A DNA stretch of 64,000 nt, from positions 3,463,184 through 3,527,183 of the forward strand of contig CM038716.1 in the NCBI GenBank assembly GCA_021613375.1, given 5' to 3'. Below the pieces are notes generated by a model, which was not told the DNA's origin, did not search any database, and saw only the letters and a list, made by a program, of their open reading frames with translations. Positions 1 through 12,181 of this stretch are shown in pieces. Both the position numbers and the translations under genes were made by a program. The DNA is from Megaleporinus macrocephalus (lineage: Eukaryota; Chordata; Actinopteri; Characiformes; Anostomidae). The stretch's first letter is position 1. Every line of letters begins with the position of its first letter.

Positions 1-618
1 GGTCCCTTTAAAAGCAAAGCTCTGTTATCTAAAAGTATAGACCTGAGGTATTTAATTAGAATTCAGAAGGGTCCAGTTAAAGGAAATTTCCTCAGGCCAA
101 GGTCCGGACCGCCATAATTTTAATAATTTCAGTGCCATATCCTGTATACTGAAGTAGCCTAGGTGTTCTATCAGCATTTTATGTCATCAGTAACTGAAAG
201 ACAAACAAATTACAAATACTGTTCAGTATATTTAATTATTTAATTGCTGAACTGAATTTATTTTATTATTTATAAAACTTCTAAGAAATGTGTTTTCCTC
301 CTCAAAACAAGGTTTACATTAAAAAAACAATGCTTTTGAAATAAAAGTGCATCATAAAGAGCTAGTTTATAGAAAAAGTAAATAAAACGTCTTCTTGTTA
401 ACTCAATTTCACATCTTAACAGTTTACTTCCCTCTTGTATTCCTCTCTCTCACTGTCTCTTGTTTGGTGAGAGAAGTGAGCTCTTGGATGTCTTTAAATC
501 TGGGTTGAAATGGTGTGAGGGTCATTCTCATACACATGAAGGTGCTCGTTGGTGAGCCTGGGACACAATTTGTTCTTAATAATGTTCATTGTGGAATGAA
601 CCATCTGAATGAGCTATT
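1..618. other. Unassigned noncoding DNA
   Basis: AT-rich, stop-dense in all frames. I see no gene, recognised transposon or long simple repeat here. Confidence 0.6.
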
Positions 619-720
619 CTCTGACTCGCTTTAGTCTCTGACTCGCTTTAGTCTCTGACTCGATTTAGTCTCTAACTTACTTTATTCTCCGACTCGCTTT
701 GTTCTCTGACTTGCTTTATT
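619..720. repeat. 17-bp minisatellite, six units
   Basis: Six head-to-tail 17-bp units. The first two are identical (CTCTGACTCGCTTTAGT); later ones differ at a few positions, for example CTCTAACTTACTTTATT in the fourth. The array ends exactly at a unit boundary. Confidence 0.9.
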
Positions 721-729
721 CTGAATCTG

Positions 730-900
730 CACAGATCTGATTGGCCGAGGAGCGCCTTTGGTGATCTCAAACACATTGGGCTGTAAGTTTACTGCGCCGC
801 AAAGCCTGTACACCTTTTCCCTGTAATACGAAATCAGACACCCTAAACCAGCCTTGTTGCACCCAAAGCTTGACCACTCCTTCCTAATGAAATAGCTCCA
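730..900. promoter_or_regulatory. Candidate conserved noncoding block (weak)
   Basis: Balanced composition with an inverted CCAAT motif (GATTGGCC) and several CpGs (GAGCGCC, TGCGCCGC) between AT-rich flanks. No open frame or repeat explains it. Suggested by sequence texture only. Confidence 0.15.
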
Positions 901-1509
901 CAGCAGCTCCAGCCTCGGTTTAACTCCTCTTCAATCTCTTTCTCTTTTCACTGCCTTCAAATCCACATCATTAGAGTTTCTTAACCCTCGTTTCTCTGCT
1001 CAGTGAACAAACTGAGAAAACACATTCCTGCCAGGTAGTATAATGACATATTATGTCAAAATCATGATTTAGCATCTCAAAACAGTGGAACACTGTGCAT
1101 TTGTGCTAATGCTCTTCTATTAAATAACAGCCAGAGAGAACCGCCACACAGCAGCCAAGATAGCAGGACGGTCACTAACACTACGACCTCACAGCTAAAG
1201 ACAGAATAGCACAAACTACACATAGCACATCTTAACTAACAACAACAGCAGTGATAAATGATTTTGAGCTTTTCTGCCTGGTCATAATGCATGAGTCTTA
1301 TGGTAGTGCGGCTATAATTATTATTAATGGTACACTTTATTCCCCATAGTTTAGTATCAGTTGCATCACAAAAATATTATTAACATACCATAATGCAATG
1401 CCGTGGTGTCAACGGACTACAGACGAAGAAGTTTATGCATTGTGTCAGACGTATCCCAGAGCATCGTGAGACGCCAAAGATACCAGCAAAGGTATTTATT
1501 TTTATTTGG

Positions 1510-1512
<3 letters not shown>
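901..1512. other. Unassigned noncoding DNA
   Basis: No gene or mobile element recognised. An apparent short open frame running into the following (TA)n tract is an artefact of that repeat. Confidence 0.55.

Positions 1513-1565
<53 letters not shown>
1513..1565. repeat. (AT)n microsatellite
   Basis: An uninterrupted AT run of about 26 units. It reads as Tyr-Ile on both strands and so creates false open frames. Confidence 0.98.
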
Positions 1566-1567
<2 letters not shown>

Positions 1568-2533
1568 ATAGCACCTACTAATTAAGTTACTTACACATAC
1601 CAGACCATGAAAAAACTGTTAGGACCAATTAGCGTTAGGGTTAATCAGTAACAGGCTAACCTACTATCCAACAGTTCTTATCACAGTTGTGGTTGATTTG
1701 TTTAAGCAGCAGAATATGAATTAATCATAACAACTATGTCACTTTTTTATGAAGCAGTTATTCTGAACATAGTGTTGGAAAAATCTTTTGGTCCCCTGGT
1801 CAGTTCATTATGCAGCAAATGCTATATAGTGCATAGCGAATGAGTAAACAGTGCTGCCTTTCGAATGCAGCATTACTTATAAATATTTTGACTTGTTATA
1901 TAAAAATAATGACTTACTATGGCTTATTAAAAGTAATTTAATAATTTAAAGTCAAAATGTTGAGAAATGAAATCTGTATATCAAAATAGTAAGCCATCAT
2001 TTTGTAACACTAAGCGATAAATTTGAGAAAGTAAGTCATTATCATGCCAAAAGCAAATTTCAACCAAGCAAATTTTTGGACTGTAATGGTCTTCTATATG
2101 AAATACCAGTGTTAGTTGTTGGGTTACAGAAGAGAAATTAGCAAACAGCTCTGGCCTTCTGCTCCATATTACCGCACTAGAGGCCGGACAATATGCACGC
2201 GCACAATCCAGACTAAGCTCTTTTGCACTGTTTTCATTTTTTTTTAATAAGGTCCAGCCACCATAAAATGTTCACACCTTCTCAACAGCAGTGCAAAGTG
2301 AAACATGGCGACAAGTCGGGTCTGCTAAAAGTTCCAGACATAAAACACAATGTGGGAAAACGATTAAACGAGTTTCTTCCACAAATGGAACTTCAATATA
2401 TTTCAATCAGCCTCAGTAAGGCTATGAATTAAAGCCCATTGACCTTCCATCTGTCGTCGTTCAGGCATCTCTCTCCGTCCGGTTCTTGTCAGTGCAGAAT
2501 GGAACATTTATTCCTTTCTACCTATCTGTCTGT
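1566..2533. other. Unassigned AT-rich noncoding DNA
   Basis: No gene, long simple repeat or recognised element. Short open frames lack any recognisable domain. Confidence 0.5.
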
Positions 2534-2720
2534 TACAGTCATAAGTTTAGGCACCCCCATCAAATTGTATGTCAATTTAAGAAAATCATGTAATTTGATA
2601 AGCATTGTCCAAACATAGCTTAGAACTGAATGGAAAGGTTTGGGTGCATCTAAAGAGAACACATGAACCACACATAATAAAAAGATATATTCATCCTCCA
2701 CAGAGAATGCACCTGTAATC
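2534..2720. repeat. Possible left part of a dispersed DNA repeat
   Basis: The segment opens with AAGTTTAGGCACC. The reverse complement of the block at 3724-3818 begins with a similar AAGTCTAAGGCACC motif. This could be two ends of one decayed transposon that now holds simple-repeat expansions between them. The pairing is weak. Confidence 0.3.
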
Positions 2721-2748
2721 CACAATTAGAAAAATAAAATGTTATCAA

Positions 2749-2750
<2 letters not shown>

Positions 2751-2806
<56 letters not shown>
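2751..2806. repeat. (ATT)n microsatellite
   Basis: About 18 uninterrupted ATT units. Confidence 0.98.
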
Positions 2807-3412
2807 CCAATATTAAAATACAACAAATAAATAAAAAAAGCAAATACTGTGTTACTTTTGTTGTTACTTTATTAGATTTAAGTTTTAGAGGAAAATTCAA
2901 CAAAACATCATCTAACCGAGGATGTTACCAACACTTCACATATGTACGCATTACATAAGTTTACACAGCATACTTATAATGCATATAATAAATATATTCC
3001 TTTTTTGATGAGACCATAATGGTAGGTCATAAAACATAAAGGTATTCAGTGATTTCCTCAAGACTCTGTGGTTTTCTTTGATTCCACTTCCACAGAATTT
3101 TAGTTTTTTTTTTTTTTTGTGCTTGAGTGCTTTTTAACAGAAGCCTTTTCCACAAGCTGTGTTTTGGAGTTTATCTAGAGAACATTTAAAGGAAATGGAC
3201 ACCCTGGGCTTAATTGCAAACAGCACTAACCCAATGCTGCATTTCAAAGGGAAAAAGAAGACAACTCCAAGTCATTAAGCTGCAGCACAAGGCCCTTGCT
3301 CACTCCTATTTAGAGCCTCACTGGTTTTCACTGCCTTCAAAGGGGCTCCAAGTTAGCGTGGGCTTATATTTAACCAGCTTTAACAAGGCATTGGGGCTGC
3401 TGGGTTATGTCG
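2807..3412. other. Unassigned noncoding DNA with poly-T run
   Basis: AT-rich, with a 15-base T run at 3104-3118. No gene recognised. It may be the interior of the decayed element suggested by 2534-2720 and 3724-3818. Confidence 0.45.
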
Positions 3413-3476
3413 CATACACGCACACACACAGATGTATATGCACATGCATGCATGCATGTACACGCACACACCACAA
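3413..3476. repeat. Interrupted CA and TGCA repeat
   Basis: Short (CA)n stretches flank a GCATGCATGCATG core at about 3443-3456, which is self-complementary. Confidence 0.85.
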
Positions 3477-3507
3477 CATATACAGTCAGCATATGGTGTG
3501 GATGGTT

Positions 3508-3509
<2 letters not shown>

Positions 3510-3596
<87 letters not shown>
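3510..3596. repeat. (TA)n microsatellite, about 43 units
   Basis: The longest uninterrupted TA run in the window. Tyr-Ile open frames across it are artefacts. Confidence 0.98.
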
Positions 3597-3598
<2 letters not shown>

Positions 3599-3723
3599 CT
3601 GTTTAAAGGTATGATATTTAAAAATCTATATTTTCTAGTCAGGAAGCACTTAATTTAATATAATCAGACATTTATGTTTATTTATTTACTTTGTATTGTA
3701 TTTATGCTTTTTTCTAATTATAT

Positions 3724-3818
3724 TATATCTGGTGCTCTTACTGGTGAAAACACACTTATTGCTAAGATAAAGGGTTTTAAAGAATAAGTTTAGGTGCCTT
3801 AGACTTTTGTGCAGTAGT
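3724..3818. repeat. Dispersed repeat, copy A
   Basis: Aligns in the same orientation with 31342-31434. Both copies share TATCTGGTG, TCTTACTGGTGAAA and, at the end, TTAGGTGCC, AGACTTTT and CAGTAGTG. It is probably the terminus of an old DNA transposon; the family is not identified. Confidence 0.6.
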
Positions 3819-4110
3819 GTACATATAACAGTATCAATACATTTAACAAAACATTTCCCAAAGAAATTTATAGTGAGTATGTTTTCATATTATAGAAGAT
3901 ATATTTAACAATGACAGACGACAGCTTTATTGAGTATTGTGACATATATTAAATCGCACATGTGCTTGTAGTTTATGGTGGAAAATTTGAGATGGAAATG
4001 GTGGAAAGCTTGTATATTGGTACTGTACAGGATCACTGTATGTCCAGTGCACTTACATGTGAGTCCATAACCTTTTTGGACTCTCTCAACTCCTAAGACA
4101 CTGCGCATCG

Positions 4111-4142
4111 GTGTGTGTGTGTGTGTGTATGTGTGTGTATGT
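4111..4142. repeat. (GT)n microsatellite
   Basis: GT run interrupted twice by TAT. Confidence 0.95.
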
Positions 4143-4179
4143 GGTGGAGCATGATTGACTTGTCAGACATGAGCGTCAA

Positions 4180-4320
4180 TAGAGCAAGCTTATTCAATTC
4201 CAGCCCAATCACAGAGGTGTCACAGTGTTTTGGGCTGCAGCTCCAGCGGAGCCTCTGATAAATCTGCTTTTATGAGTCACACTTATGGCTTTTATGGCCC
4301 AGTGTTAGAGAGACTGATTC
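4180..4320. promoter_or_regulatory. Candidate conserved noncoding block
   Basis: A non-repetitive block with an AP-1-like ATGAGTCAC, a CCAATCA motif and two CTTTTATG-type motifs, between simple repeats. It has no open frame of note. Motif-based inference only. Confidence 0.2.
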
Positions 4321-4342
4321 GGAGATCAATCACATGTGTATG

Positions 4343-4386
4343 TGAGAGAGAGAGAGAGGGCGAGAGAGGGAGCGAGAGAGAGAGAA
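4343..4386. repeat. (GA)n purine tract
   Basis: GA run with a few G or GC interruptions. Confidence 0.95.
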
Positions 4387-4497
4387 GTGAGGTGCAGTAG
4401 CCCATCCACCCACACACACACAGGCAGGTAAAGGTGGATCGATGCGTATCAGGAGGCTGGCTTGATTTAATGCTGCTGGACTATGACCAGATTGTCT

Positions 4498-4655
4498 TTC
4501 CATCTCTCTCTCTCTTTCTCTCTTTCCCATCTCTCTTTTCATGCCTCTATATCATTCTAATATTTCACTCCTCCTGCTCTCAATTTCTCCATCCATCTAT
4601 CTATTCGCCCCCATTTCTCAGTAGATTTCCTCCAGTCTCTCCTCCTCTCCTATCT
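4498..4655. repeat. CT-rich low-complexity tract
   Basis: Pyrimidine-rich DNA with short (CT)n and TCCAT-type runs. The open frame across it is Ser/Leu/Pro-rich, as expected from composition alone. Confidence 0.8.
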
Positions 4656-5040
4656 AACTGACCACTAAAGAATAGTTGGGCCGGATTTGCACAAGTTTAC
4701 CCCAAATTCAGTCCATGCCGGGTTTAGTGGGCTGCATTAGTTTTGTGCATTGGAGCAAAAATAGAAGCCTACAGTCTAGCAAATAGCACAACAGCTAAAA
4801 GAGAGTCATTCAGAGAGGTTTGATTTGAAATGTTTCATTCTAGTCAGAGTGATGGTGATAGAAATCAGATATCTAAAGAGTTTAAGGTCTCTAAAAGTTA
4901 CTCTGCAGAAAGCTAATATATGAAATCGTTCTGCCTGACACACTGTTTCAGTTTTGAGTTTTTGAGAGGCTTGGACTAAAAACGGACTAAATCTGGAGTA
5001 GGTGATGATGGTGGTCTAGTCAGAATGTATAGGCCAGCTG
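4656..5040. other. Unassigned noncoding DNA
   Basis: No repeat or gene recognised. It ends at the inverted-repeat element that starts with CCCTTAC. Confidence 0.5.
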
Positions 5041-5754
5041 CCCTTACAAAAAAAAACGTTTATTCAAGTGTACCATTAGTTTACTTCTTTTAAACTAAAA
5101 GGTGAGTATGCTTTCAGTTTACTTTTGATGTACTTCTCAGTGATATACTAAACACAGTTATACCTAAGTATGCTTGGGTTATACTGTCAAGTATAGAACA
5201 GTCTAAGTATATTTGGCCTTTACTTGTACTTAATCTTTTGATTGAGGTAGTAGAAGTAAGTATTCTTGCTCTGCACAAAACACATTCAGTACAATATTTA
5301 TTTAAAATTTGATTTATAAAGATTTATAAAGATACAAATATGTTTCTTAATCTAAGAGTGTCTTGTTTATTTTACGTGTGTCCACTGGTGAGTAAGTAAA
5401 CGTAGTTAAGTTCTATTTTAAGTAGAAAAAACCCTTAAACCTAGTCATATACTTTAAAGTACAACAATAATATAAGCAGTAAATTATAAGTATTATGTTA
5501 AGTTCACTTAAAGAAAATTACAAGCTAGTAAACTAACACTAAACCTTTAAGTTAACTTTTAGTGTAGTTGCAGTACAAAAGTTGTAAACTAGTTTTATAC
5601 TTGGTTTACTACTCTTACAATTAAAGTGTACTTAAAAGTATACTTTTTAAAACTAGAAAGTGGGCCAATTTAGTCCCAAGAAGTATTAAAATAGTACATA
5701 TACAAGTGTACTACTAGTACAATGACATTTAAGTATACTTATTTTCTGTAAGGG
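5041..5754. mobile_element. Non-autonomous DNA transposon (MITE-like), 714 bp
   Basis: The left end begins CCCTTACAAAAA. The reverse complement of the right end begins CCCTTACAGAAA, and imperfect inverted similarity continues inward to an AAGTGTAC-type motif. The interior is AT-rich and full of AGTATACT and AAGTACAC-type motifs, with no coding capacity. I could not find a convincing target duplication, so the superfamily is not assigned. Confidence 0.7.
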
Positions 5755-7254
5755 TGCTCATGTTCCTCTCCTTTACATACCCTCCTGCTCCGAGTATCAG
5801 CCAGAATTCCAAGGAAGTAGCTAATTTAAGCTTCCTTGAACTTGTTAGCGGTGCTCGATATTAAGGTTTATTAAACTGTTGTTAGTAGCATAGCTGGACG
5901 CTGCTTACCACTTATGGTAGCCACCTGCTGCAGGATAACACTGTAAGCTATTAATTTAGGAGAGCGTGATAAGTAGCGCTTCACCTTGACTGTAGGAATA
6001 AAATGATATGTTAGCTTAAATATGGTGTTTGCACGATGCTAATCAGAGGAGCATATGCTTCCATTGCTTGCCTCGTAGCTCCACTGCCAAACTAAAAACT
6101 GGCTGCGCCAAAAAGGGACTGAGAAAAGTGGGCCACCAAACTACTCCTTTAAAGGGAGCGTGTGCGGTTTCAAACCTGGACATCTAATGCTAATGTGCCG
6201 GGGTACTGATATAGAGTGTTTTAGTTTTCACACACACACTGACCTCTGTCTGAGACGGTAGTTTCCTGAGGGCTGTCAGTAGAAAGAGTATGAAACAAAA
6301 GCTGTGGCCGGAGAGGCCCGGCCAAGAGAAAGACAGGAAACGACTACTGATTACACACACACACACACACACATTCAGTGAAGTCTGAAACCTACAGTTC
6401 TCCAGCACCTATAGAAGCCCTCTCTACACTTTCCCTCACACTGTACACCACTCCACTTCCACTGTGTATCAGGCAATCATTTCCTCTTTACTGGATTACA
6501 GCTGCACCATGCAAAAGATGCTGAAACTCACACTCTATAGCCTGTAAAAGGTATTAGGATGACATTCCTGTGTGTTTTTCAGAATGCGGCATATGTCTGT
6601 ACCAATTACCATCACACAGAATCATAAAGAATGTCCAGTTCAATATCTAGGTCTCAAATGCAAAACAAACATTATGCTGATGAACCAACCACATATTGCA
6701 TACACAGGTTAAGCTTAAAAATCCCCAAATTTTATATAGTGTAGCTTTAATTAGACAACTGTAAAGGCTCCATCATTATTTGATAGTTTTTACATCTTCA
6801 CAATTATTTACTAATATTATTACTATTACCTTTGACTGCTAGTATACTTCAGCTCACAATGTGGCAAGGAGCCCATTAGAGTAGGTCAAATCTGAAATAC
6901 AGAACACATTTATTTTTGATATTCTACATTGACAGGATGCCAGAAATTAGCTTATCAACAGCTGCACCTGACAGACAGTTCAATGCACATCAACTTCTGC
7001 ACAAGCTCATCTTAAAATGAATGCCAAAGACGCACAAACGATTTAAAGCAATGGCACAAACAGAATCCATATGTATTATCCATACCTATCCCTGTGTTGT
7101 ACCTGCCTCAGCCCTCTGCATGAATTCAACTGTGAATATGACCGAGAATATAATAACCGGGCAAAGTGAATGTATATTTGCGAATGACAGATTGGTACAG
7201 TGTTGGCTGCCCACAGCCAAGGAAAAGTATAACTCACTCGCCCCATCTCTATAA
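5755..7254. other. Unassigned noncoding DNA
   Basis: No gene recognised in about 1.5 kb apart from a short CA microsatellite near 6360. Open frames here are short and featureless. Confidence 0.45.
6355..6373. repeat. Short (CA)n microsatellite
   Basis: About nine CA units. Confidence 0.9.
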
Positions 7255-7742
7255 GCCTGTTTACACCTTGCATTAACATGTATTTTGTGTCCGGATAAAC
7301 TTTGGCTATATTCCGTTTACACATTTCGCTAAAACTCATCCACAGTGTGCCCAGATGAGATCCGATTGTACTTTTCCTGTAAAAAAGCATGTCAACACAG
7401 ACAGAGTTTCCATTTTCTTTTCTATTTCTCCCGTTACTCTGAGTGGATAAGCTGGGCCTGGATGCTTTTATCAACTAGGGCTGCATGAAGGCGTTTGGTT
7501 TGGGGATAACTTCAGCCTCACATATTCTCCATCTGTCGTTTCATTGTTTATGCTCTCCCCCCTGCTAGTCAGCGCTCGGCTGACCCGTTTCCGCACACGT
7601 AATTGTATACAGATAACAAAAACGCATTCTGTTTACACTCGGGTTAAATGTGGTCAAGATCCGTCTCTGACCACCTCCGAATGTGGTTCGAGCGATCTGA
7701 TCGTAATCCGCTAACAATGAGTCTTGGAGGTGTTTACGAACT
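7255..7742. mobile_element. Decayed inverted-repeat DNA element
   Basis: The left end carries TGTTTACACCT and the right end AGGTGTTTAC, which are inverted copies. The interior has GATCCGATT and GATCTGATCGTAATCCG-type motifs that I associate from memory with a common fish repeat. A 132-residue open frame on the minus strand lies inside this element and has no recognisable domain. The exact ends and any target duplication are unclear. Confidence 0.6.
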
Positions 7743-8264
7743 TCATGCAGGGAAGTGAACCCCCGAACAAGATCCAATCAATGCAAAGTATAGACTATAA
7801 TCTACATCTTACTTATTCACTGATCCCTCATCTCTTATCTCTGATCTGTTTTGGTCTGAAGTGGTCTCCAGCACTAACATGTCCAGCATACACTTACTGC
7901 CCACTTTACCAAACCCCCCACTGTGTAGCTCCACTTTGCTGGTGTTCAGTAACTGAATCTATTGATGCAAAATGTCTCTAGAAGCATTCTGAGGTTCTTC
8001 ATCAGCGGTTCTGACCACAGAGTCATTCTTCTTTCAAGGTACTAAACTGTCAATGCATCTTATATCTGGTACATTTACATGGGGAAAATAATTATACAAC
8101 ATTGTAATTATATATTGTAAATTGCCTTGAATTTTAAAGAAGACCCCTTAGCAGGCCCTGCAATCAGAACCTGAACAATGATGACTGAGAAACAGGGCGG
8201 CTGTGCACAAGCTGTGCATGAAGACAGCCTGTAACTGTACACCTATATAGTGGACCTATAAGGT
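7743..8264. other. Unassigned noncoding DNA
   Basis: No gene or recognised element. Confidence 0.45.
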
Positions 8265-8304
8265 AGGGGTACCTCATTATGTGGTCAGGAAGTGAAAGTA
8301 CAAG
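8265..8304. repeat. Dispersed repeat tail, copy A (degenerate)
   Basis: GGGGTACCTCATTATGTGG followed by TCAGGAAGTG resembles the tails at 39430-39460 and 58325-58352 (TAATAAAGTGG and ATAATGTGACTCGTG). These look like eroded copies of one 3'-end family. Confidence 0.4.
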
Positions 8305-9689
8305 TGGATGGCAAGCGTGTAAATGTGTAGGGAGTGCTAGAGTGAGAGATACTTGATCCAGTCTGGGCTGAACCCTGCAAGTTTATGATGCATCTAGTCT
8401 TTAGGCTGGTTTGACTATATGAGGGCATTTCAGAGAGTGGCTTGAGTTTATGACATCGTTTGACAGTTGTATGTTTATGATGTATGCTGTGACTGGGTTG
8501 AGTGTGTCGACTGGGGGCCTTAAATCTTAAGAACAGCTCTGAAACTGGATGCTCAATCTATAGGAAAGGTGTATGAGGAAAAGCTTGCACCTTGTGTCAC
8601 ACTTTCAATGAGAACAGTTAAAAGTGCTTACATCTCCATCCTATTTTCATTCAGATGGGAAAAGAACCAGTTATTTGCTACCTCTTTCTTTCCCCCCCTC
8701 GCTCTACAGAACATCTTCTGCAGAATATATGTATGTATAGGTGCACACATACATACACAACCCGCCAGGAGAAATACAGTGTGTCATTACATGAGCAGTC
8801 AGCCCTGAGGCAGTGGCCTGGGACACCCAGCGTATAATACAGCTTTGTGTGTGTGTGTGTTTCCTGTAATCTAATCTTGGCAATGAATAGATTTTGTGTG
8901 CATGTGTGTAAGCGTGGATATGTGCATGGGCTTAGGTTATGCTAAACAATTTCAGGAGCACGGTCATGTGACCATCAAGAACAGTCTGTCTAGGTACAGG
9001 CTGCCTGAGAAAACCAGGGGTTTTTATGGTTATATATGGTTCATTATTTTACATAGTTATTTAAATGTACAGTATTGCAAAACTCATTTAATGTATTGAC
9101 ACATTAAACATTATGTAGTTATTCATTTACAGATATTTATATATTTATATATGACATTATTGTTTTGCATATGGAAGGAGAAAGTGAAAGGAAAATATAT
9201 AAGAAAACAGAGAGTTTCCAAAACTGATAAGTCGATAATGGGACTCCAAACAACATTGCACGCCCTGGTAGACTGCCAACGTTGTTCCCATCAGATAAAC
9301 AGTACCTAAAGCTTTCATTTTCAAGACCTCAACTCCACTGAATATGTTTGGAATTGTTTGGACTGTGAGAAATAGAAAATGCAACCAACTTCTTAGACTT
9401 CTAAGACCAAAATCTGACCATTAGGCCAAGTGATATTACTAAGTAGCGCTATTGAGTAATTGAACCGTGAAACTATAACATCTAGGTTAGGCTGGTCACA
9501 GTCATCATTTCAGCTGCCTTGTACCTAACTTGGATTAACAATGATGTTTTTGTATTTTATGCTTTTATGCTTTTTTAGTTTTTCACCTTTACTTTAGTGT
9601 GTTTTAGCTTTTTGTGCATATAAATGTTACACAAGGTTCTATAGCCCAAAGTAAATGCCTGAAACTCCCACAGAAACCACTTTTCCTAA
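8305..9689. other. Unassigned noncoding DNA with short (GT)n
   Basis: Contains a (GT)8-type run near 8846-8861. The part at 9157-9420 has the texture of an old interspersed repeat, but I found no second copy in the window. No gene recognised. Confidence 0.45.
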
Positions 9690-9810
9690 CTTCCTGAAAT
9701 GTCTTGTTGGAATTCTAGCCATTTTTTCTGTTACAAGGTGACATCATTATCATTACTGCCTGCCTACTGCAAGCTTGGCATGTCTTCACACAACACACAG
9801 TGAGCTAAAA
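9690..9810. repeat. Dispersed repeat, copy A (paired with 26860-26950)
   Basis: Both copies share TACAAGGTGACATCAT followed by a TGCCTGCCTAC- or GCCCGCCTAA-like segment and CAAGCTTG. Same orientation, diverged. Probably an old transposon fragment. Confidence 0.6.
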
Positions 9811-10658
9811 CAATAAAAGCTTACTACTCTGAAACATCCTGCCACAGTCTGACTTGCGATAGTAGATCAGGTCCACCAACTTCTTCTACCTGACTTTCAG
9901 TTTCGAATTCTGGCTCTAACTGATACAGCAATGTGTGAAGGGGGGATGCAGGAAGGCAGATGTACAGTATGAGAATTTTTTTTTTTTTGGAAAACTGAAG
10001 CATGTAAATATATTTTAGTTGAACCCAAAAATATAATCCTAAAAATAAGCAGAAGAGGTCCCGTTTAAAATGCAAGCCTAAAGTGGCCAAATTGGGCTAT
10101 TTTGGGTTGTGGATGTCGATACATAGTAGCTTTCAACTAATGACAGCCACAGCTCGAATTTAAACAAATATTTCTCAGTGCTGCACTCTAGAAGTTTGCT
10201 TTAATATTATAAAGCAAACTTTATCATATTAAAGCAAAAAAGCATACACATGATGCACCCAATCTGTTTGCTGTGAGGTAAACAAATGATTACAAAGTCT
10301 AATTGTGGGAAACAGTCTTCTATGTGTATGATCTGTTTCAAAATGTTGATGAAGTTTGGTTTGATTCCACACTTGACCCTTTGAACCTGGTGCTGCAAAA
10401 CCAAAAAATGACCAAACCGAATGAAAAGCAGACATACATGGCTTGTAGAAGAACCTTTAGGCCACTGCTGTCGTCCTTTAAGGGCAGAATATGTTAAACC
10501 AGTTATTTTACTCTCTAGGCTGCTGAATGGATGGGTGATTACAGGGATAGATGGGTTTTGGATTACAGCGTGTTTCGCTTTCACACTGAATTGGTGATTT
10601 CAACCAATCACGTCGGCGCTGGAACAGACGAGGAGTGGCAGAGCTTTACCATTACCTT
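9811..10658. other. Unassigned noncoding DNA
   Basis: Contains a poly-T run near 9975-9988. Overlapping open frames occur on both strands at 10207-10584, with no recognisable domain and no conserved start context. I do not call a gene. Confidence 0.4.
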
Positions 10659-10707
10659 TGCATCCATGCATGTCTGTGTTTGTGTGCATGTGTGTGTACT
10701 GTCACTG

Positions 10708-10790
10708 GCTTTCTATGTGGGGACCAAATATCAGGATAATTTATTATTTACAGTAATAAATATTTCAGCTGAAATCCCTAAGAATGTATT
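10708..10790. repeat. Dispersed repeat fragment (TGTGGGGACC family)
   Basis: Contains ATGTGGGGACCAAAT. A second TGTGGGGACCAGC copy lies at about 48174-48190. I recall this as a common fish repeat, which I cannot verify here. Confidence 0.4.
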
Positions 10791-10798
10791 ACAAGCAA

Positions 10799-10821
10799 GG
10801 GTGTGTGTGTGTGTGTGTGTT
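10799..10821. repeat. (GT)n microsatellite
   Basis: About eleven GT units. A looser GT-rich stretch precedes it at 10672-10700. Confidence 0.95.
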
Positions 10822-11738
10822 TCCTACATGTTCCTGCTTGCTATATATGTGTCTCCGCGTGTGAGTTTGCACTTTGTGTTCATTTACATACAGTCGCATG
10901 TGAAGTGTTGGGCATTCCTGGTTAACTGACATCTAATTGGCTGAATTTAACATAATTATTTAATAAATTATAATAAATAATACATAATAGCACACATATC
11001 TTGTTTGCTCACACAAAGAACCCAATTTTTTATTTTGTTCATTTTTATTTTTAATTTGTATTCTTCATTTTACATATTTCTTCTGTGTTTAATTAGATTA
11101 TTAGATTGATTAAAAAATTAACAAAACATGGTATGTACTTACTTGGTATGTTCATGTATATTTACATCATATTCAACCTTAAAGTAGAGTAGGGGCACAG
11201 CCGTGGGTAAGCCTGGGCCTACCCAGACTGATTACAGGCCCACACAGGCCCATCAAATGAGGAAAGCATATGTATTAGGTCAGGTTTTGTTTACGATAAG
11301 CCAATTTGAGTGCTCTCACTGTATTACGGCCAATAAAATGATTCCTCTTCTCTCCAAGTGCCGCCTTATTTTCTCAACCCTCTAATCACTGCATAGCTGC
11401 CATTATGTTGATATGCGCCATTGCCTCAAGCCTTCAGGTCTTTATCAGTGTGCTGTTAAAAGTATAAAAGTAAAAGATTTTGACATGTAGAGCATGTTGT
11501 TTTCTACTCATCCAACACATCAGACGTCTGTTGTCATCAGGTTTACTGCAAAGGCTGAAATGTGACAAATGAACGAGTAAACATTTTTTAAACAATTCTG
11601 CAAATCTCAGCCGGTAGCCAATCAGAGGACAATATTCTGCTTGAGCTTGTTAACTGGTCCAGCACAACTTCTGAAAGACCTACAACATCTGACTGTCATA
11701 CAACAAGATTTTCTTCAAGATCTACAAATGAGAAACAG
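10822..11738. other. Unassigned noncoding DNA
   Basis: AT-rich to about 11170, then mixed sequence. No gene or element recognised. Confidence 0.45.
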
Positions 11739-11999
11739 AGAAAGAGGGACAGACAGTGAAGGAACAGAGAGGGAGAGAGACACAGAGTGAGAGTGAGAGA
11801 GAGATACAGAGAGACTGTGACTGTGTGTGTGTATGTGTGTGATTGATGAGAGTGTGTGTCGTTAAGAGGGGACCCATCACATGTGATCACATAAACACTT
11901 ATTCAGTGTGTGCCGGGCCTGACGCCTCAGAGTGTGTGTGTCCGTGTGTAAGTGTTTGTGTATGTGTGTGTGTGATTGATGAGAGTGTGTGTTGCTAAG
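11739..11999. repeat. GA/GT low-complexity DNA with a local duplication
   Basis: A GA-rich stretch is followed by two diverged copies of a GT-rich block. Each contains GATTGATGAGAGTGTGTGT, at 11841 and 11974, giving an offset of 133 bp. Confidence 0.75.
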
Positions 12000-12081
12000 T
12001 GAGCATTGAGCTTGACGAGGCTGAACACAGCTTTGAGCTGTCACCAAAGAGAAAACACACACCATTAATCAAGCTTAATTA

Positions 12082-12103
12082 ACTCTCTCTCTCTCTCCCT
12101 CTC

Positions 12104-12180
<77 letters not shown>

Positions 12181-12181
12181 A
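12082..12181. repeat. Compound (CT)n(CA)n microsatellite
   Basis: (CT)n runs to 12147 and switches directly to (CA)n with one AAA-type interruption. Confidence 0.97.

Noticed and set aside
3214..3658. 130-codon and nested frames
   Set aside because: The C-terminal part is a Tyr-Ile reading of (TA)n. The N-terminal part has no recognisable feature.
10207..10929. Frames of 125 and 132 codons on opposite strands
   Set aside because: They overlap or abut antisense frames. One reads through GT runs and the TGTGGGGACC repeat. No domain is visible.
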